Assembly (NCBI GenBank): GCA_031460505.1
Contig: JAVKTT010000002.1
Span: forward strand, 434,001-498,000
Source of the DNA: JAAYTL01 sp031460505
Lineage (GTDB): Bacteria; Bacillota; Clostridia; Tissierellales; Tissierellaceae
DNA length: 64,000 nucleotides
Direction: 5' to 3'
The notes beneath the pieces are model-generated. The model was not told the DNA's origin. It saw nothing but the letters and a program-made list of their open reading frames with translations, and ran no database searches. Shown here in pieces: positions 1-8,297 of this stretch (positions within the stretch are counted from its first letter, which is position 1; each line of letters begins with the position of its first letter). The translations under genes and the position numbers were made by a program.

Positions 1-1369
1 GGAAATCTTGGAGTTCTTTAACTATCATTTCTTTTATTTCATTATAATACTTTATGTGAACTACATATGTGTCCTTTGTTAAATTGAATAATATTACTTT
101 GCCTTTGCTGTTTAGCTTGCGAATTTCCTCTACTAGTCTATCTTCAAATATTGATGTGATAGCTGCTAATTCTTTAATGGATAAAAATTCATTACTTTTT
201 TCCTTAATGATATTTTCTATTATATCTTCTTGATTTCCTTGCTCTTTGATCTTTAATTCTTCTATTACCTTTTCGTCCATTGCTTTCTTTTTATCTGGAT
301 TAGGATCTAGCACCATACCACCACCTATTGTAAACATAGGTGAATAAAACCTGATAATGAATCTATCTTCACGTTTTGCTACTATTTCTTCTTCTAATCT
401 AAGCTGTGCATAAGCTTCTTCTCCAGGACCTAATACTTCTTTATCTAGTAAGACTATTCTACAAAATAATTCTTTAGTACCTAAATACAACCTAAGCCTT
501 GTTCTTGTTTTGATTTCTCTATCAATATTTTCTAATAGCTTTATCTTTACATCTAGCATTCTAGTTGATCTCATTTGCTCTACTGGAGCTAGTATATCTC
601 CTCTATTTATCTGATCCTTTTTTATACCTGCTAGATTTGTTGCTACTCTTTGGCCTGCATATGCTATATCCGTATCAGCATCATGGACTTGTAAGGTTCT
701 AATTCGAGCTACATTATTTCCCGGGTAAATCTGAATTTCGTCTCCAATTTTTAGAGAACCCGAAAGTAGAGTCCCTGTGATTACAGTACCAAATCCAGAT
801 ACAGTGAATACTCTATCTACTGGAAGCCTAGGCATATCTGTTACATCCCTATCTTCTATTTCACTGACATATTTGTCTATTAAATTGATTGCTTCTTGGA
901 TACCACTTTTCTTAGTTGAAGATACCTTTATAATAGGACTGCCTTCAAGGAAGGTTCCTTTAATCTCTTCCATTACCTCTTCTTCTACTAAGTTTATCCA
1001 TTCTTCATCTACTAAATCTGCTTTTGTAAGTACTACGAATCCTTTTTTTATTCCTAATAAATTTAGTATGGATAGATGTTCTACTGTTTGTGGCATAATT
1101 CCTTCATCTGCTGCCACTACTAATAAAACGATGTCCATTCCCATGACACCAGCAAGCATATTTTTAATAAATTTTTCATGTCCAGGAACATCTATAATCC
1201 CTGCACGTTGACCACTTGGCAAATCAAAATATGTAAAGCCTAAGTCGATAGAAATACCTCTCTTTTGTTCTTCTTTTAAACGGTCTGTGTTTCTACCTGT
1301 TAGCGCCTTTATTAATGTTGTTTTTCCATGGTCTATATGTCCAGCAGTACCGATTATTATATGTTTCAT
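1..1369 (-). CDS. selB: Selenocysteine-specific elongation factor SelB (3' end outside window)
   Basis: SelB is the translation GTPase that carries selenocysteyl-tRNA to the ribosome and binds the SECIS hairpin through its C-terminal winged helices. The reading frame starts with an ATG at 1369 and begins MKHIIIGTAGHIDHGKTT, which contains the G1 P-loop. The G3 motif DVPGHE and a TKAD G4 motif follow. It stays open to the left edge, giving about 456 codons. The usual family length is about 630, so the last winged-helix domains lie outside. It is the third sel gene after selD and selA, 56 bases beyond selA, so co-transcription is likely. Identification is secure from the G motifs and the context. 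Confidence 0.95.
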   Translation of the reverse strand, partial: MKHIIIGTAGHIDHGKTTLIKALTGRNTDRLKEEQKRGISIDLGFTYFDLPSGQRAGIIDVPGHEKFIKNMLAGVMGMDIVLLVVAADEGIMPQTVEHLSILNLLGIKKGFVVLTKADLVDEEWINLVEEEVMEEIKGTFLEGSPIIKVSSTKKSGIQEAINLIDKYVSEIEDRDVTDMPRLPVDRVFTVSGFGTVITGTLLSGSLKIGDEIQIYPGNNVARIRTLQVHDADTDIAYAGQRVATNLAGIKKDQINRGDILAPVEQMRSTRMLDVKIKLLENIDREIKTRTRLRLYLGTKELFCRIVLLDKEVLGPGEEAYAQLRLEEEIVAKREDRFIIRFYSPMFTIGGGMVLDPNPDKKKAMDEKVIEELKIKEQGNQEDIIENIIKEKSNEFLSIKELAAITSIFEDRLVEEIRKLNSKGKVILFNLTKDTYVVHIKYYNEIKEMIVKELQDF

Positions 1370-1425
1370 ATGTTGCACCCCTTTATTAAAAATAAAGACT
1401 AAAACGGGCGACCTAAGTTGCCTCC

Positions 1426-2823
1426 CTACAATTGTTTTAAACTTTCTACTATCATATAGAACTCTTCACGTTTTACTGTTCTTAAGTCTATATATATTTT
1501 ATCCTTATAGATTCTTGTGATGATAGGTGTATCATAGTTTCTTAAAGCTCTTTCTATTGTTTCTGCACTATAGTTTTTTGAATTGATGGTGATACATTTA
1601 GTAGGTAGTTCTTCTAGAGGTAGCGAACCACCGCCAACTTCTGAGTAACTATCTTCTATTTCTATATTTAGTATTTCATCTAAATTATTATTTTGTATCA
1701 TTTTTAATAAGTCTAGAGCTTTATTATATATTTCATTTATTGACATGGTCAACATATTTAATGTGGGTATTTCTTTTATAGCTGTGCTTTCATCTAAATA
1801 ATATTTTAGTGTGGCTTCTAGGGCTGCTATGGTGAACTTATCGACTCTAAATGCCCTTGTGAGAGGATTTCTTTTCATTTGAGATATATACTCCTTCTTG
1901 CCGACTATTATCCCCGCTTGAGGCCCACCTAATAGCTTATCTCCACTAAATGTTACTACATCTACACCGTTTGATAAGGAATTCTGTACTGTTGGCTCAT
2001 AGTCTATTCCATACTTGGATAAATCTATTAGTACCCCACTACCTAAATCCTCGATTATTGGAATATTATATTTTATCTTTAGTTCTAGTAGTTCTTTTAT
2101 TGATACTGATGATGTGAATCCTAATATTCTATAATTAGAAGTATGAACTTTAAGTAGTGCAGAGGTATTTTCATTGATTGCTTTTTCATAATCCCATAAA
2201 TGGGTTTTATTAGTTGTACCTATCTCTACTAAAGTTGCTCCACTTTGTTCCATTACATCTGGAATTCTAAAAGAACCTCCTATTTCTACTAATTCTCCTC
2301 TAGAAACTATAACTTCTTTGTCTTTGGACAATGTACTTAGGGTTAAAAGTACAGCTGCTGCATTGTTATTAACAACCATTGCAGCTTCTGCACCAGTGAT
2401 TTCACATATTATTGATTCTACAATGGAATACCTAGAGCCCCTTTGACCTGTTTCCAAGTCATATTCTAAGTTTGAGTAGCTATTTGCCACTTCATTTACA
2501 TGCTGAAGTATTTTATCATTTAGTGGGGATCTTCCTAGGTTAGTATGAATGATTGTCCCTGTTCCATTGATTACTTTTCTTAGATTGTATTTATCTAGAT
2601 TATTTGCTCTGGATACTATATTTAATACAAGTGAGTCAATCTCTTTAAGTAAATCTTCTTTGTTTATATTGTCATTTTTTATCTTTGATCTTAAGTTCTC
2701 TAACTCATTTCTTATTGAATCAACAACGATTTTTCTAGGAATTTTATTTAATAACTCTTTAATAGACTGATTATCTAATACTTCATCCACCTTTGGAAGA
2801 AATGTATATAGGTTTGTATTCAT
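1426..2823 (-). CDS. selA: L-seryl-tRNA(Sec) selenium transferase SelA
   Basis: SelA is a PLP enzyme that converts seryl-tRNA(Sec) to selenocysteyl-tRNA(Sec) using selenophosphate. The 465-residue product has the usual length. The N-terminal helical domain (about 1-80) is followed by the fold-type I core with NGTGTIIHTNLGRSP near 87-100. The PLP lysine lies in SGDKLLGGPQAG, with K296 as the predicted Schiff-base residue. The start is at 2823, 24 bases after the selD stop. Together with selD and selB it forms a complete bacterial Sec-decoding module, except for the tRNA(Sec) gene selC, which is not visible here. Confidence 0.96.
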   Translation of the reverse strand: MNTNLYTFLPKVDEVLDNQSIKELLNKIPRKIVVDSIRNELENLRSKIKNDNINKEDLLKEIDSLVLNIVSRANNLDKYNLRKVINGTGTIIHTNLGRSPLNDKILQHVNEVANSYSNLEYDLETGQRGSRYSIVESIICEITGAEAAMVVNNNAAAVLLTLSTLSKDKEVIVSRGELVEIGGSFRIPDVMEQSGATLVEIGTTNKTHLWDYEKAINENTSALLKVHTSNYRILGFTSSVSIKELLELKIKYNIPIIEDLGSGVLIDLSKYGIDYEPTVQNSLSNGVDVVTFSGDKLLGGPQAGIIVGKKEYISQMKRNPLTRAFRVDKFTIAALEATLKYYLDESTAIKEIPTLNMLTMSINEIYNKALDLLKMIQNNNLDEILNIEIEDSYSEVGGGSLPLEELPTKCITINSKNYSAETIERALRNYDTPIITRIYKDKIYIDLRTVKREEFYMIVESLKQL

Positions 2824-2847
2824 AGAATCAAATCACTTCCTCTTTTA

Positions 2848-3882
2848 TTACTGTACAATAATATAGGTTTCTTGTTTTTCTACTACTTCTCCAATTATAG
2901 CACATTGTGTTGGAGAATTACCAAGAGCTTCCATTAACTTATCAGCATACTCTTTTGGTAATGAAATCAATAACCCACCAGATGTTTGTGGGTCATATAG
3001 AATATCTTTTATGGCATTTGATATACCCTCTTTAAAACTAACCTTATCCCCAATGTGGTTCTTATTTGAGTATGCACCCGCAGGTACTAATCCCATACTT
3101 GCATATTCTTTTGCCTTTGATATATAGGGAACTTTACTTGAATCGATTACAATAGATACTTGACTGCCTTCAGCCATCTCTAGCGCATGGCCTAATAGTC
3201 CAAATCCTGTAATATCTGTAACACTATTTACCATTCCCACTTTATCCATAGCTTCTTTAGCATATTTGTTTAAGGTAGTCATTACTTTAATAGCTTCTTC
3301 ATAGCTTGATTGATCTGCAATTTCACCTTTTATTGCTGTGTTTATAATACCTAGTCCTAACTGTTTTGTTAGGATAATTACATCACCCGGTTTTGCATTG
3401 CTATTGGTAAGAACCTTATCTGGATGGACAAAACCTGTAACTGACAGACCATATTTGGGCTCATCATCTGACACACTGTGTCCTCCTACTACTAAAGCTT
3501 CTGCTTCAATTACTTTATCGTAGCCGCCTCTTAGTATCTCACTTAATACCTGTGGATGTAGACAATCTGGGAAACATACTATATTCATTGCCAGTTTTGG
3601 TGTACCTCCCATAGCATATATATCGCTTAAAGAGTTGGCTGCAGCAATTTGCCCAAAAGTATATGGGTCATCTACTACTGGTGTTAGAAAGTCCAGAGTT
3701 TGTATAGTTGCTGTAGTATCATTGATTTTAAATACTGCTGCATCATCTGATGAATCTAGTCCTACAAGTAAATCTTTATCATTTGTTTTTGGTAGTTGAC
3801 GCAAGACCTGCGCCAGTATATCGGGACCGATTTTAGCCGCTCAGCCAGATGATTTTACTAATTGTGTAAGCCTCTTATCCAT
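2848..3882 (-). CDS. selD: Selenide, water dikinase SelD, itself a selenoprotein (Sec14)
   Basis: SelD makes selenophosphate from selenide and ATP. A plain reading gives a frame that begins only at 3804, but the true gene starts with ATG at 3882. It reads MDKRLTQLVKSSG, then TGA at 3843-3841, then AAKIGPDILAQVL and on in frame to the stop at 2848. The TGA falls at codon 14, exactly where SelD enzymes carry the catalytic Cys or Sec, followed by the conserved Ala-Ala-Lys. Reading through gives 344 residues, the normal family length. A small hairpin follows the TGA. The Gly-rich ATP site (VGGHSVSDDEPKYG) and DPQTSGGLL motif are present. The gene is 11 bases downstream of the ComEA-like gene. Confidence 0.95.
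3805..3843 (-). promoter_or_regulatory. Bacterial SECIS element in selD
   Basis: Directly after the in-frame TGA the transcript can form ATCG-GTCC-CGAT (3831-3820), a short stem with a GU-containing apical loop about 14-16 nucleotides from the UGA. Flanking CTG/CAG and CG/CG pairs could extend it around the TGA. Bacterial SECIS elements recognised by SelB have this size, distance and a GU in the loop. The extended lower stem is my hand folding and is less certain. Confidence 0.7.
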
Positions 3883-3893
3883 TATGTCACCCC

Positions 3894-4505
3894 TTACTTA
3901 ACTATTATAAAATCCTTTAAACCTTCAAACTTTTTTACTCCAATTCCTGATACATTCATTATATCTTCTATTGACTTAAATTGGTTAGAATTTCTATAAT
4001 CTATAATTTTTGTTGCTGTAACTTCTCCTATTCCTGGTAGATCCACAAGCTGCTCTTTTGAGCAAGTATTTATATTAACTTTTCCACCACTATTGGATGA
4101 TAGATTATCGCTTGAAGAAGAGATTTCAACATCAATATCCTCTCCTTTTTTAGGCACATATATCTTCTCTTCATCTTCCAATTTTTTAGCTAAGTTAATT
4201 CTATCAATATCTGCTTCTTTTTTCAATCCACCTGCTAAATCTACTGCATCTTTAACTCTTGAGCCTGATTTTAATTCTACTAATCCTGGGTTATAGACTT
4301 GTCCACTTATGTGAACCATGATGATTATCTCTTCTTCTATGTAATCAACTGTATCTATATTTATATCTTGATTTAATATTTCTAAGGGTTCTTCATTACT
4401 CTTAAACTTATTACTTGAGATTAGTCTAATACCTCCAATAGATCCTACAATTAAAACAATTACTAGTATAACGATTTGTTCTTTTCTTGTAAAGTAATCT
4501 TTCAT
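3894..4505 (-). CDS. comEA: ComEA-like membrane-anchored DNA-binding protein
   Basis: This 203-residue protein has an N-terminal membrane segment (about 10-28), a linker, an SLBB-type domain (about 60-115, with VHISGQVYNPGLVELKSG), and a C-terminal tandem helix-hairpin-helix unit. The HhH motifs are LVDLPGIGEVTATKI and IMNVSGIGVKKFEGL. This order is that of ComEA, the surface receptor for transforming DNA in Gram-positive bacteria. The start at 4505 has a good AGGAGG site. It lies 11 bases ahead of selD on the same strand, so it appears to head the sel operon. No comEC or comEB is nearby, so a role in uptake is inferred from domains only. Confidence 0.85.
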   Translation of the reverse strand: MKDYFTRKEQIVILVIVLIVGSIGGIRLISSNKFKSNEEPLEILNQDINIDTVDYIEEEIIIMVHISGQVYNPGLVELKSGSRVKDAVDLAGGLKKEADIDRINLAKKLEDEEKIYVPKKGEDIDVEISSSSDNLSSNSGGKVNINTCSKEQLVDLPGIGEVTATKIIDYRNSNQFKSIEDIMNVSGIGVKKFEGLKDFIIVK

Positions 4506-4593
4506 GTTTGCCTCCTATTTCGAGAAATATTCTTATCTAAAGTATTCTATATATATTTGAAAATTCCTTCTTTTATAATTTATTTATTTACCC

Positions 4594-4622
4594 TTAAAAT
4601 TCCATAGTTTTTTTGCTATAAT
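4594..4622 (+). promoter_or_regulatory. Putative promoter of the D-Ala-D-Ala carboxypeptidase gene
   Basis: A TATAAT box at 4617-4622 is preceded by TGC, which makes an extended -10. A weak -35 (TTAAAA, 4594-4599) lies 17 bases upstream. It sits in the 146-base divergent gap between the ComEA-like gene and the carboxypeptidase gene. Confidence 0.5.
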
Positions 4623-4651
4623 GGTAATAACAAAATTAAGGGGTTGATGAC

Positions 4652-5941
4652 TTGAAGAGGAAGTTTATATTATTCCTAGTAATAATGCTTTTATTAAACA
4701 CATATAGTTATGCTCAGGAAAACTTAAATATAATTGGTAATGGTGCTATACTTATTGATTATGATAGTGGCGCAGTTCTATATGAGAAAAACATGCATGA
4801 GAAATTATATCCAGCTAGTACTACTAAGATTATGACAGCAATTTTAGCAATTGAACACGGGTTTCAATTTGATAAAATGGATGATATGGTAACTGTAGAC
4901 CCAGAAGTGATTAGTCTTACATATGGAAGTCATATTGCCCTTGATTATGATGAGCAGATGTCTTTTGAAGATTTACTACATGCATTAATGATCGCTTCAG
5001 CGAACGACGCAGCTTTAGCTCTAGGTAAACATGTGGCTGGTTCTATTGAAGGTTTTGTAGAAATGATGAATCAAAAGGCAAAAGAATTAGGTGCTTTAAA
5101 TACTAATTTCGCAAACCCAAATGGACTTCATGATGATAATCACTATACCACAGCTTATGATTTATCGTTAATTGCACAATACGCTATGGCAAATGATTAC
5201 TTTAGAGAGCTTTCAAGTAAAAGTAGTTATACTATAGAGCCTACAAACAAAAAGACTGAACCAAGATATCTTTATTCTACGAATAGTTTCTTCTATGGTA
5301 ATAATACTATTAATCTTAATGGTAGAACTGTTCCTATTAAATACGATGGAGTAATTGCTGGAAAGACGGGCTATACTGGAGATGCTGGTAATTGTTTGGT
5401 TACATTGGCTGAGAGAAATAGTCAAAAATTATTAACTGTTGTGTTAAAATCAAATGGTACAGAAGTATATGCCGATACTCATAAGTTACTTAATTATGGA
5501 TTTAATAGTTTTGATAAGATTGTTGTAGGACACGCAAATGAATTTATTGATAATGTAGAGATAGAAAATGGGACTCTTCCTTATGCATCTATAGTAATTG
5601 ACAAAGATGTAAATTATACTCTAAAATCAGAAGATGCAGGTAGAATTACAAGAAAGATAAATATAAACGAAAATATAAAAGCACCTGTAACAAAAGGTGA
5701 TATTGTAGGAAATGTAGAATATTATCTTGATGAAACACTTATTGGATCAGGGGATTTGGTATCTACTATAGATGTGTCAGAAGTACCTCCTGTTAAGCTA
5801 TATCAACGTATTCTAGATAAGTGGTATTTAGTTGTATTTGCTTTGATGATTATATTGAGGTCAGTTTATCTATTCAATAAATCTAAGAAAAGAAGAAGAC
5901 GTAGAAGTAGTAGAGTTTACAGTTATAATAACTTTAATTAA
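4652..5941 (+). CDS. D-alanyl-D-alanine carboxypeptidase (PBP5/DacF type)
   Basis: This serine DD-carboxypeptidase trims stem peptides of peptidoglycan outside the membrane. The 429-residue product has a signal peptide (about 1-21) and the active-site SxxK motif STTK at 56-59. The second motif is SAN (in MIASANDAA) and the third is KTG (in AGKTGYTGD). A PBP5 C-terminal beta domain follows, then a membrane segment and a very basic tail (KKRRRRRSS). The tail suggests a transmembrane anchor rather than the usual amphipathic helix. Translation starts at a TTG at 4652, behind the AAGGGG site at 4638-4644. It is the only plus-strand gene in the chromosomal part. Bacillus DacF and DacB are sporulation homologues, but which subtype this is cannot be told. 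Confidence 0.92.
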   Translation: MKRKFILFLVIMLLLNTYSYAQENLNIIGNGAILIDYDSGAVLYEKNMHEKLYPASTTKIMTAILAIEHGFQFDKMDDMVTVDPEVISLTYGSHIALDYDEQMSFEDLLHALMIASANDAALALGKHVAGSIEGFVEMMNQKAKELGALNTNFANPNGLHDDNHYTTAYDLSLIAQYAMANDYFRELSSKSSYTIEPTNKKTEPRYLYSTNSFFYGNNTINLNGRTVPIKYDGVIAGKTGYTGDAGNCLVTLAERNSQKLLTVVLKSNGTEVYADTHKLLNYGFNSFDKIVVGHANEFIDNVEIENGTLPYASIVIDKDVNYTLKSEDAGRITRKININENIKAPVTKGDIVGNVEYYLDETLIGSGDLVSTIDVSEVPPVKLYQRILDKWYLVVFALMIILRSVYLFNKSKKRRRRRSSRVYSYNNFN

Positions 5942-5971
5942 AAAAACCTGGCCGCTATTGGTCAGGTTTTC
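5941..5971. terminator. Bidirectional rho-independent terminator
   Basis: AACCTGGCC (5945-5953) pairs with GGTCAGGTT (5960-5968), with A and T runs on the two sides. It sits between the convergent carboxypeptidase and ridA genes and can serve both. Confidence 0.85.
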
Positions 5972-5974
5972 TTA

Positions 5975-6355
5975 TTAGATAATTGCTATTACTTCGATTT
6001 CTACTTCTCCGCCTAAAGGTAATTCTTTTACAGCAACACAACTTCTTGCAGGTTTATGATTGCTGAAATACTCTCCGTAAACTTCATTCACTAAACCAAA
6101 TTTAGAGATATCAGTTAAAAATACAGTTGTTTTAACTACATCTTCTAAAGTAGCGCCTGCTTCTTCAAGTATCGCTTTAACGTTTTCTAAACTTTGTTTA
6201 GTTTGTGCTTGGATATCACCTTTGATTAGCTCTCCGTTTTCAGGATTGATGTGTAATTGTCCAGAAGTAAAGATCATATTACCAGCTTTGATAGCTTGTG
6301 AATAAGGTCCTACTGCACCCGGAGCTTTCTTAGTAGCTACGATTTCTAATGCCAT
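5975..6355 (-). CDS. ridA: RidA family reactive intermediate deaminase
   Basis: RidA proteins hydrolyse reactive enamine/imine intermediates released by PLP enzymes such as threonine dehydratase. The 126-residue product has full family length. It shows the conserved elements APGAVGPYSQAIKAG near the N-terminus, the strand-loop segment GQLHINPENGEL, and the C-terminal PARSCVAVKELPLGGEVEIE, which includes the substrate-binding arginine. It starts after a strong GGAGGTGAC site and is the last gene before the bidirectional terminator, 21 bases after rsfS. The RidA subfamily is not certain. Confidence 0.93.
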   Translation of the reverse strand: MALEIVATKKAPGAVGPYSQAIKAGNMIFTSGQLHINPENGELIKGDIQAQTKQSLENVKAILEEAGATLEDVVKTTVFLTDISKFGLVNEVYGEYFSNHKPARSCVAVKELPLGGEVEIEVIAII

Positions 6356-6376
6356 ATTGTCACCTCCTTTTAATCC

Positions 6377-6718
6377 TTAGTTGGTTTCTCTATCTTCAGT
6401 CCATAATCTCTCTAGTTTATAGTAATCTCTTTCTTCTTTATGGAAAATATGAACTATTATATCTTCATAATCTAATAAAATCCATCTACCACTTTGGTAA
6501 CCATCTCTAGCCGTTTTTTCATAGCCATTTTCAGCCATCTTATCGTCGATTCCATCAGCTATAGCTTGAGCTTGTACTGACGAATTTCCGCTGACTATAA
6601 CAAAGTAATCTGCTATTGTAGTTAAACCAGAGATATCCATGACTTTTATATCGATTCCTTTTTTATCATCAATCGCATCAGTGATTATCGAAAGTTTTTT
6701 TTCAACTTCTTTACTCAT
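6377..6718 (-). CDS. rsfS: Ribosomal silencing factor RsfS
   Basis: RsfS binds L14 and blocks joining of the ribosomal subunits during starvation. The 113-residue product is typical in length. Family signatures visible are DYFVIVSGNSSVQAQAIAD in the core and GRWILLDYEDIIVHIFHKEE, followed by YYKLERLW, near the C-terminus. It overlaps the end of yqeK by 8 bases. The nadD-yqeK-rsfS order is the common Firmicute arrangement. Confidence 0.95.
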   Translation of the reverse strand: MSKEVEKKLSIITDAIDDKKGIDIKVMDISGLTTIADYFVIVSGNSSVQAQAIADGIDDKMAENGYEKTARDGYQSGRWILLDYEDIIVHIFHKEERDYYKLERLWTEDRETN

Positions 6719-7304
6719 TCAATCCCTCCTTATAATCTAAATTAATTTTTAATTGATTTCTTGCTTCAATTGTATCCAGTGATATTAATCTATTATATTT
6801 TACTAAATATATGATAGTTTCATCCATAGCAATAAGAATACTTTTATCTAAATCTTCATATGCTAATTGACGTACCTTATCAACTCCATCAAATTTTCGG
6901 CTTGGCTCTATGTAGTCTGCAATATATATCAATTTTTCAAGTTGAGACATATCTTTTCTACCTGTTGTATGATATTTTATAGCATTTAGTATATCCGAAT
7001 CTTCTATGTTATATTTATTTTTAGCTATTTTAGCACCTAAAGGACCGTGAATTAGCTGATGATTGTGCTTCATTACATCATTTAGTATTATATCAAAGTC
7101 ATATGCCATTTTCAATAATTTCTTTTTATCCCACAATTTAGCACAATCATGTAGTAATGCGGCTATGGCCGCTTTATCTTTATCAATATTATGCGTAATC
7201 GCTAATTTTTCTGCTTCTTCAACAACCCTAAGTGTGTGATTGAGCCTATGTTCTCCAGTATCCTCTAACAGGGCGTCCAATATATTTTTATCAATGTTTA
7301 ACAT
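6711..7304 (-). CDS. yqeK: HD-domain hydrolase YqeK (Ap4A hydrolase type)
   Basis: YqeK proteins are HD-superfamily enzymes. Firmicute members hydrolyse diadenosine tetraphosphate symmetrically. The 197-residue product has metal-binding residues in HRLNHTLRVVEEAEKLA, then LLHDCAKLWDKK (the HD pair), HGPLGA, and YHTTGRKDMSQLEKLIYIAD near 115-130. It lies between nadD (11-base gap) and rsfS (8-base overlap), consistent with one operon. Confidence 0.92.
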   Translation of the reverse strand: MLNIDKNILDALLEDTGEHRLNHTLRVVEEAEKLAITHNIDKDKAAIAALLHDCAKLWDKKKLLKMAYDFDIILNDVMKHNHQLIHGPLGAKIAKNKYNIEDSDILNAIKYHTTGRKDMSQLEKLIYIADYIEPSRKFDGVDKVRQLAYEDLDKSILIAMDETIIYLVKYNRLISLDTIEARNQLKINLDYKEGLNE

Positions 7305-7315
7305 ATTAATTCATC

Positions 7316-7915
7316 CTATCTATAAAGATTGTTCTTTAAAATATATTCTTCTATTGTATCAGGTACTAGATACTTTATTGATAGATTTTCTTTCAATCTA
7401 CTGCGTATTACTGTTGAAGAAATGTCTATTACTGGACTATCTATACTTATTATTTCTGAGTTATATTTCTTATTTAATCTTTCTATTTCTTTATGCACAT
7501 CATTATCATTTAATCCTAGTCTATCTGCAACTATAAAATTCACTTGGGATAAAACTTTAGCGAAATCCTTCCAAGTGTATAGGGATAACAATGTATCAGC
7601 ACCTACAATCATGTATAGTTCTGAGTCATGGTAAACTTCCTTTAGTTCCATGACTGTATCTATGGTATAGGTTGTACTAGGTCTTTTTACTTCTATATCT
7701 GATGAAACGAAGTAAGGGTTGCTCTTTATAGCCAAGTCTACCATTTTAAGCCTAGTTACACCATCTAACACCTCTTTATTATCCTTATGAGGTGGAGTAC
7801 CAGTAGGTATAAATATAATTTTATCTAGATTTGCTATGGATCTAATATATTCACTTAAGATTAAATGACCATGATGGATGGGATTAAATGTCCCACCCAT
7901 TATCCCGATTTTCAT
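7316..7915 (-). CDS. nadD: Nicotinate-nucleotide adenylyltransferase NadD
   Basis: NadD adenylates nicotinic acid mononucleotide in NAD synthesis. The 199-residue protein begins MKIGIMGGTFNPIHHGHL, which holds the HxGH nucleotidyltransferase motif. Near the C-terminus it has the second signature ISSTVIRSRL. The intermediate segment MIVGADTLLSLYTWKDF is also typical. It is preceded by a palindromic repeat element and yhbY, and leads the nadD-yqeK-rsfS-ridA run. Confidence 0.96.
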   Translation of the reverse strand: MKIGIMGGTFNPIHHGHLILSEYIRSIANLDKIIFIPTGTPPHKDNKEVLDGVTRLKMVDLAIKSNPYFVSSDIEVKRPSTTYTIDTVMELKEVYHDSELYMIVGADTLLSLYTWKDFAKVLSQVNFIVADRLGLNDNDVHKEIERLNKKYNSEIISIDSPVIDISSTVIRSRLKENLSIKYLVPDTIEEYILKNNLYR

Positions 7916-7931
7916 AAGAATTCCCCTTTAT

Positions 7932-7993
7932 GTGCGACAATCGGGGACGGTTCTACTTTGTCGCATGCTACAGAGATACCGTCCCATGTCGCA
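7932..7993. repeat. 62-bp nested palindromic REP-like element
   Basis: TGCGACA (7932-7938) and TGTCGCA (7987-7993) are inverted ends. Inside them GGGACGGT and ACCGTCCC form a second inverted pair, and a further TTGTCGCA lies in the loop. The element ends at the base next to the yhbY stop. A related GGGAC/GTCCC palindrome occurs at 9667-9699. Such GC-rich elements in an AT-rich genome resemble REP sequences moved by TnpA-REP transposases; that link is inference. Confidence 0.65.
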
Positions 7994-8284
7994 TTATGGT
8001 AACTGAATTTTTTTGTTTTCTTGAGATTCTTTGTATATAACAAATTTACTTCCAATACTTTGTACAAACTCTGCTCCTGTAGCGTCACAGATTTCATTTG
8101 CAGTTTCTGCTGGATCTAGGATGCTGTTTTGTAATATCTTTATCTTTATTAATTCTCTAGTTTCTAATGCTTCCTCTACTTGTTTAAGAAAGTTGTCTGT
8201 TAAACCATTTTTCCCAATTTGAAAAAGCGGGTCTATATTATGTGCCAGACTCTTAAGATAAGATCTTTGTTTACCTGTTAACAA
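7994..8284 (-). CDS. yhbY: YhbY family RNA-binding protein (CRM domain)
   Basis: YhbY/CRM proteins bind RNA and associate with pre-50S ribosomes. I place the start at TTG 8284, which follows an AAAGGAG site with suitable spacing. This gives a 96-residue product that begins LTGKQRSYLKSLAHN after the initiator region. Longer starts back to 8329 would run into the end of obg. The CRM signature loop is QIGKNGLTDNFLKQVEEAL, and the C-terminal strand reads EFVQSIGSKFVIYKES. It sits between obg and nadD, as in other Firmicutes. Confidence 0.88.
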   Translation of the reverse strand: MLTGKQRSYLKSLAHNIDPLFQIGKNGLTDNFLKQVEEALETRELIKIKILQNSILDPAETANEICDATGAEFVQSIGSKFVIYKESQENKKIQLP

Positions 8285-8297
8285 TAATTTCACTCCT

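Noticed and set aside
2848..3804. selD as a truncated gene starting at 3804
   Set aside because: Translation upstream through the TGA at 3843 restores the conserved N-terminus, a real start codon and normal length, so it is a selenoprotein and not a truncated gene.
7912..8097. 61-codon minus-strand frame over the end of yhbY and the palindrome
   Set aside because: It overlaps yhbY in another frame and the REP-like element; composition and start site do not support coding.
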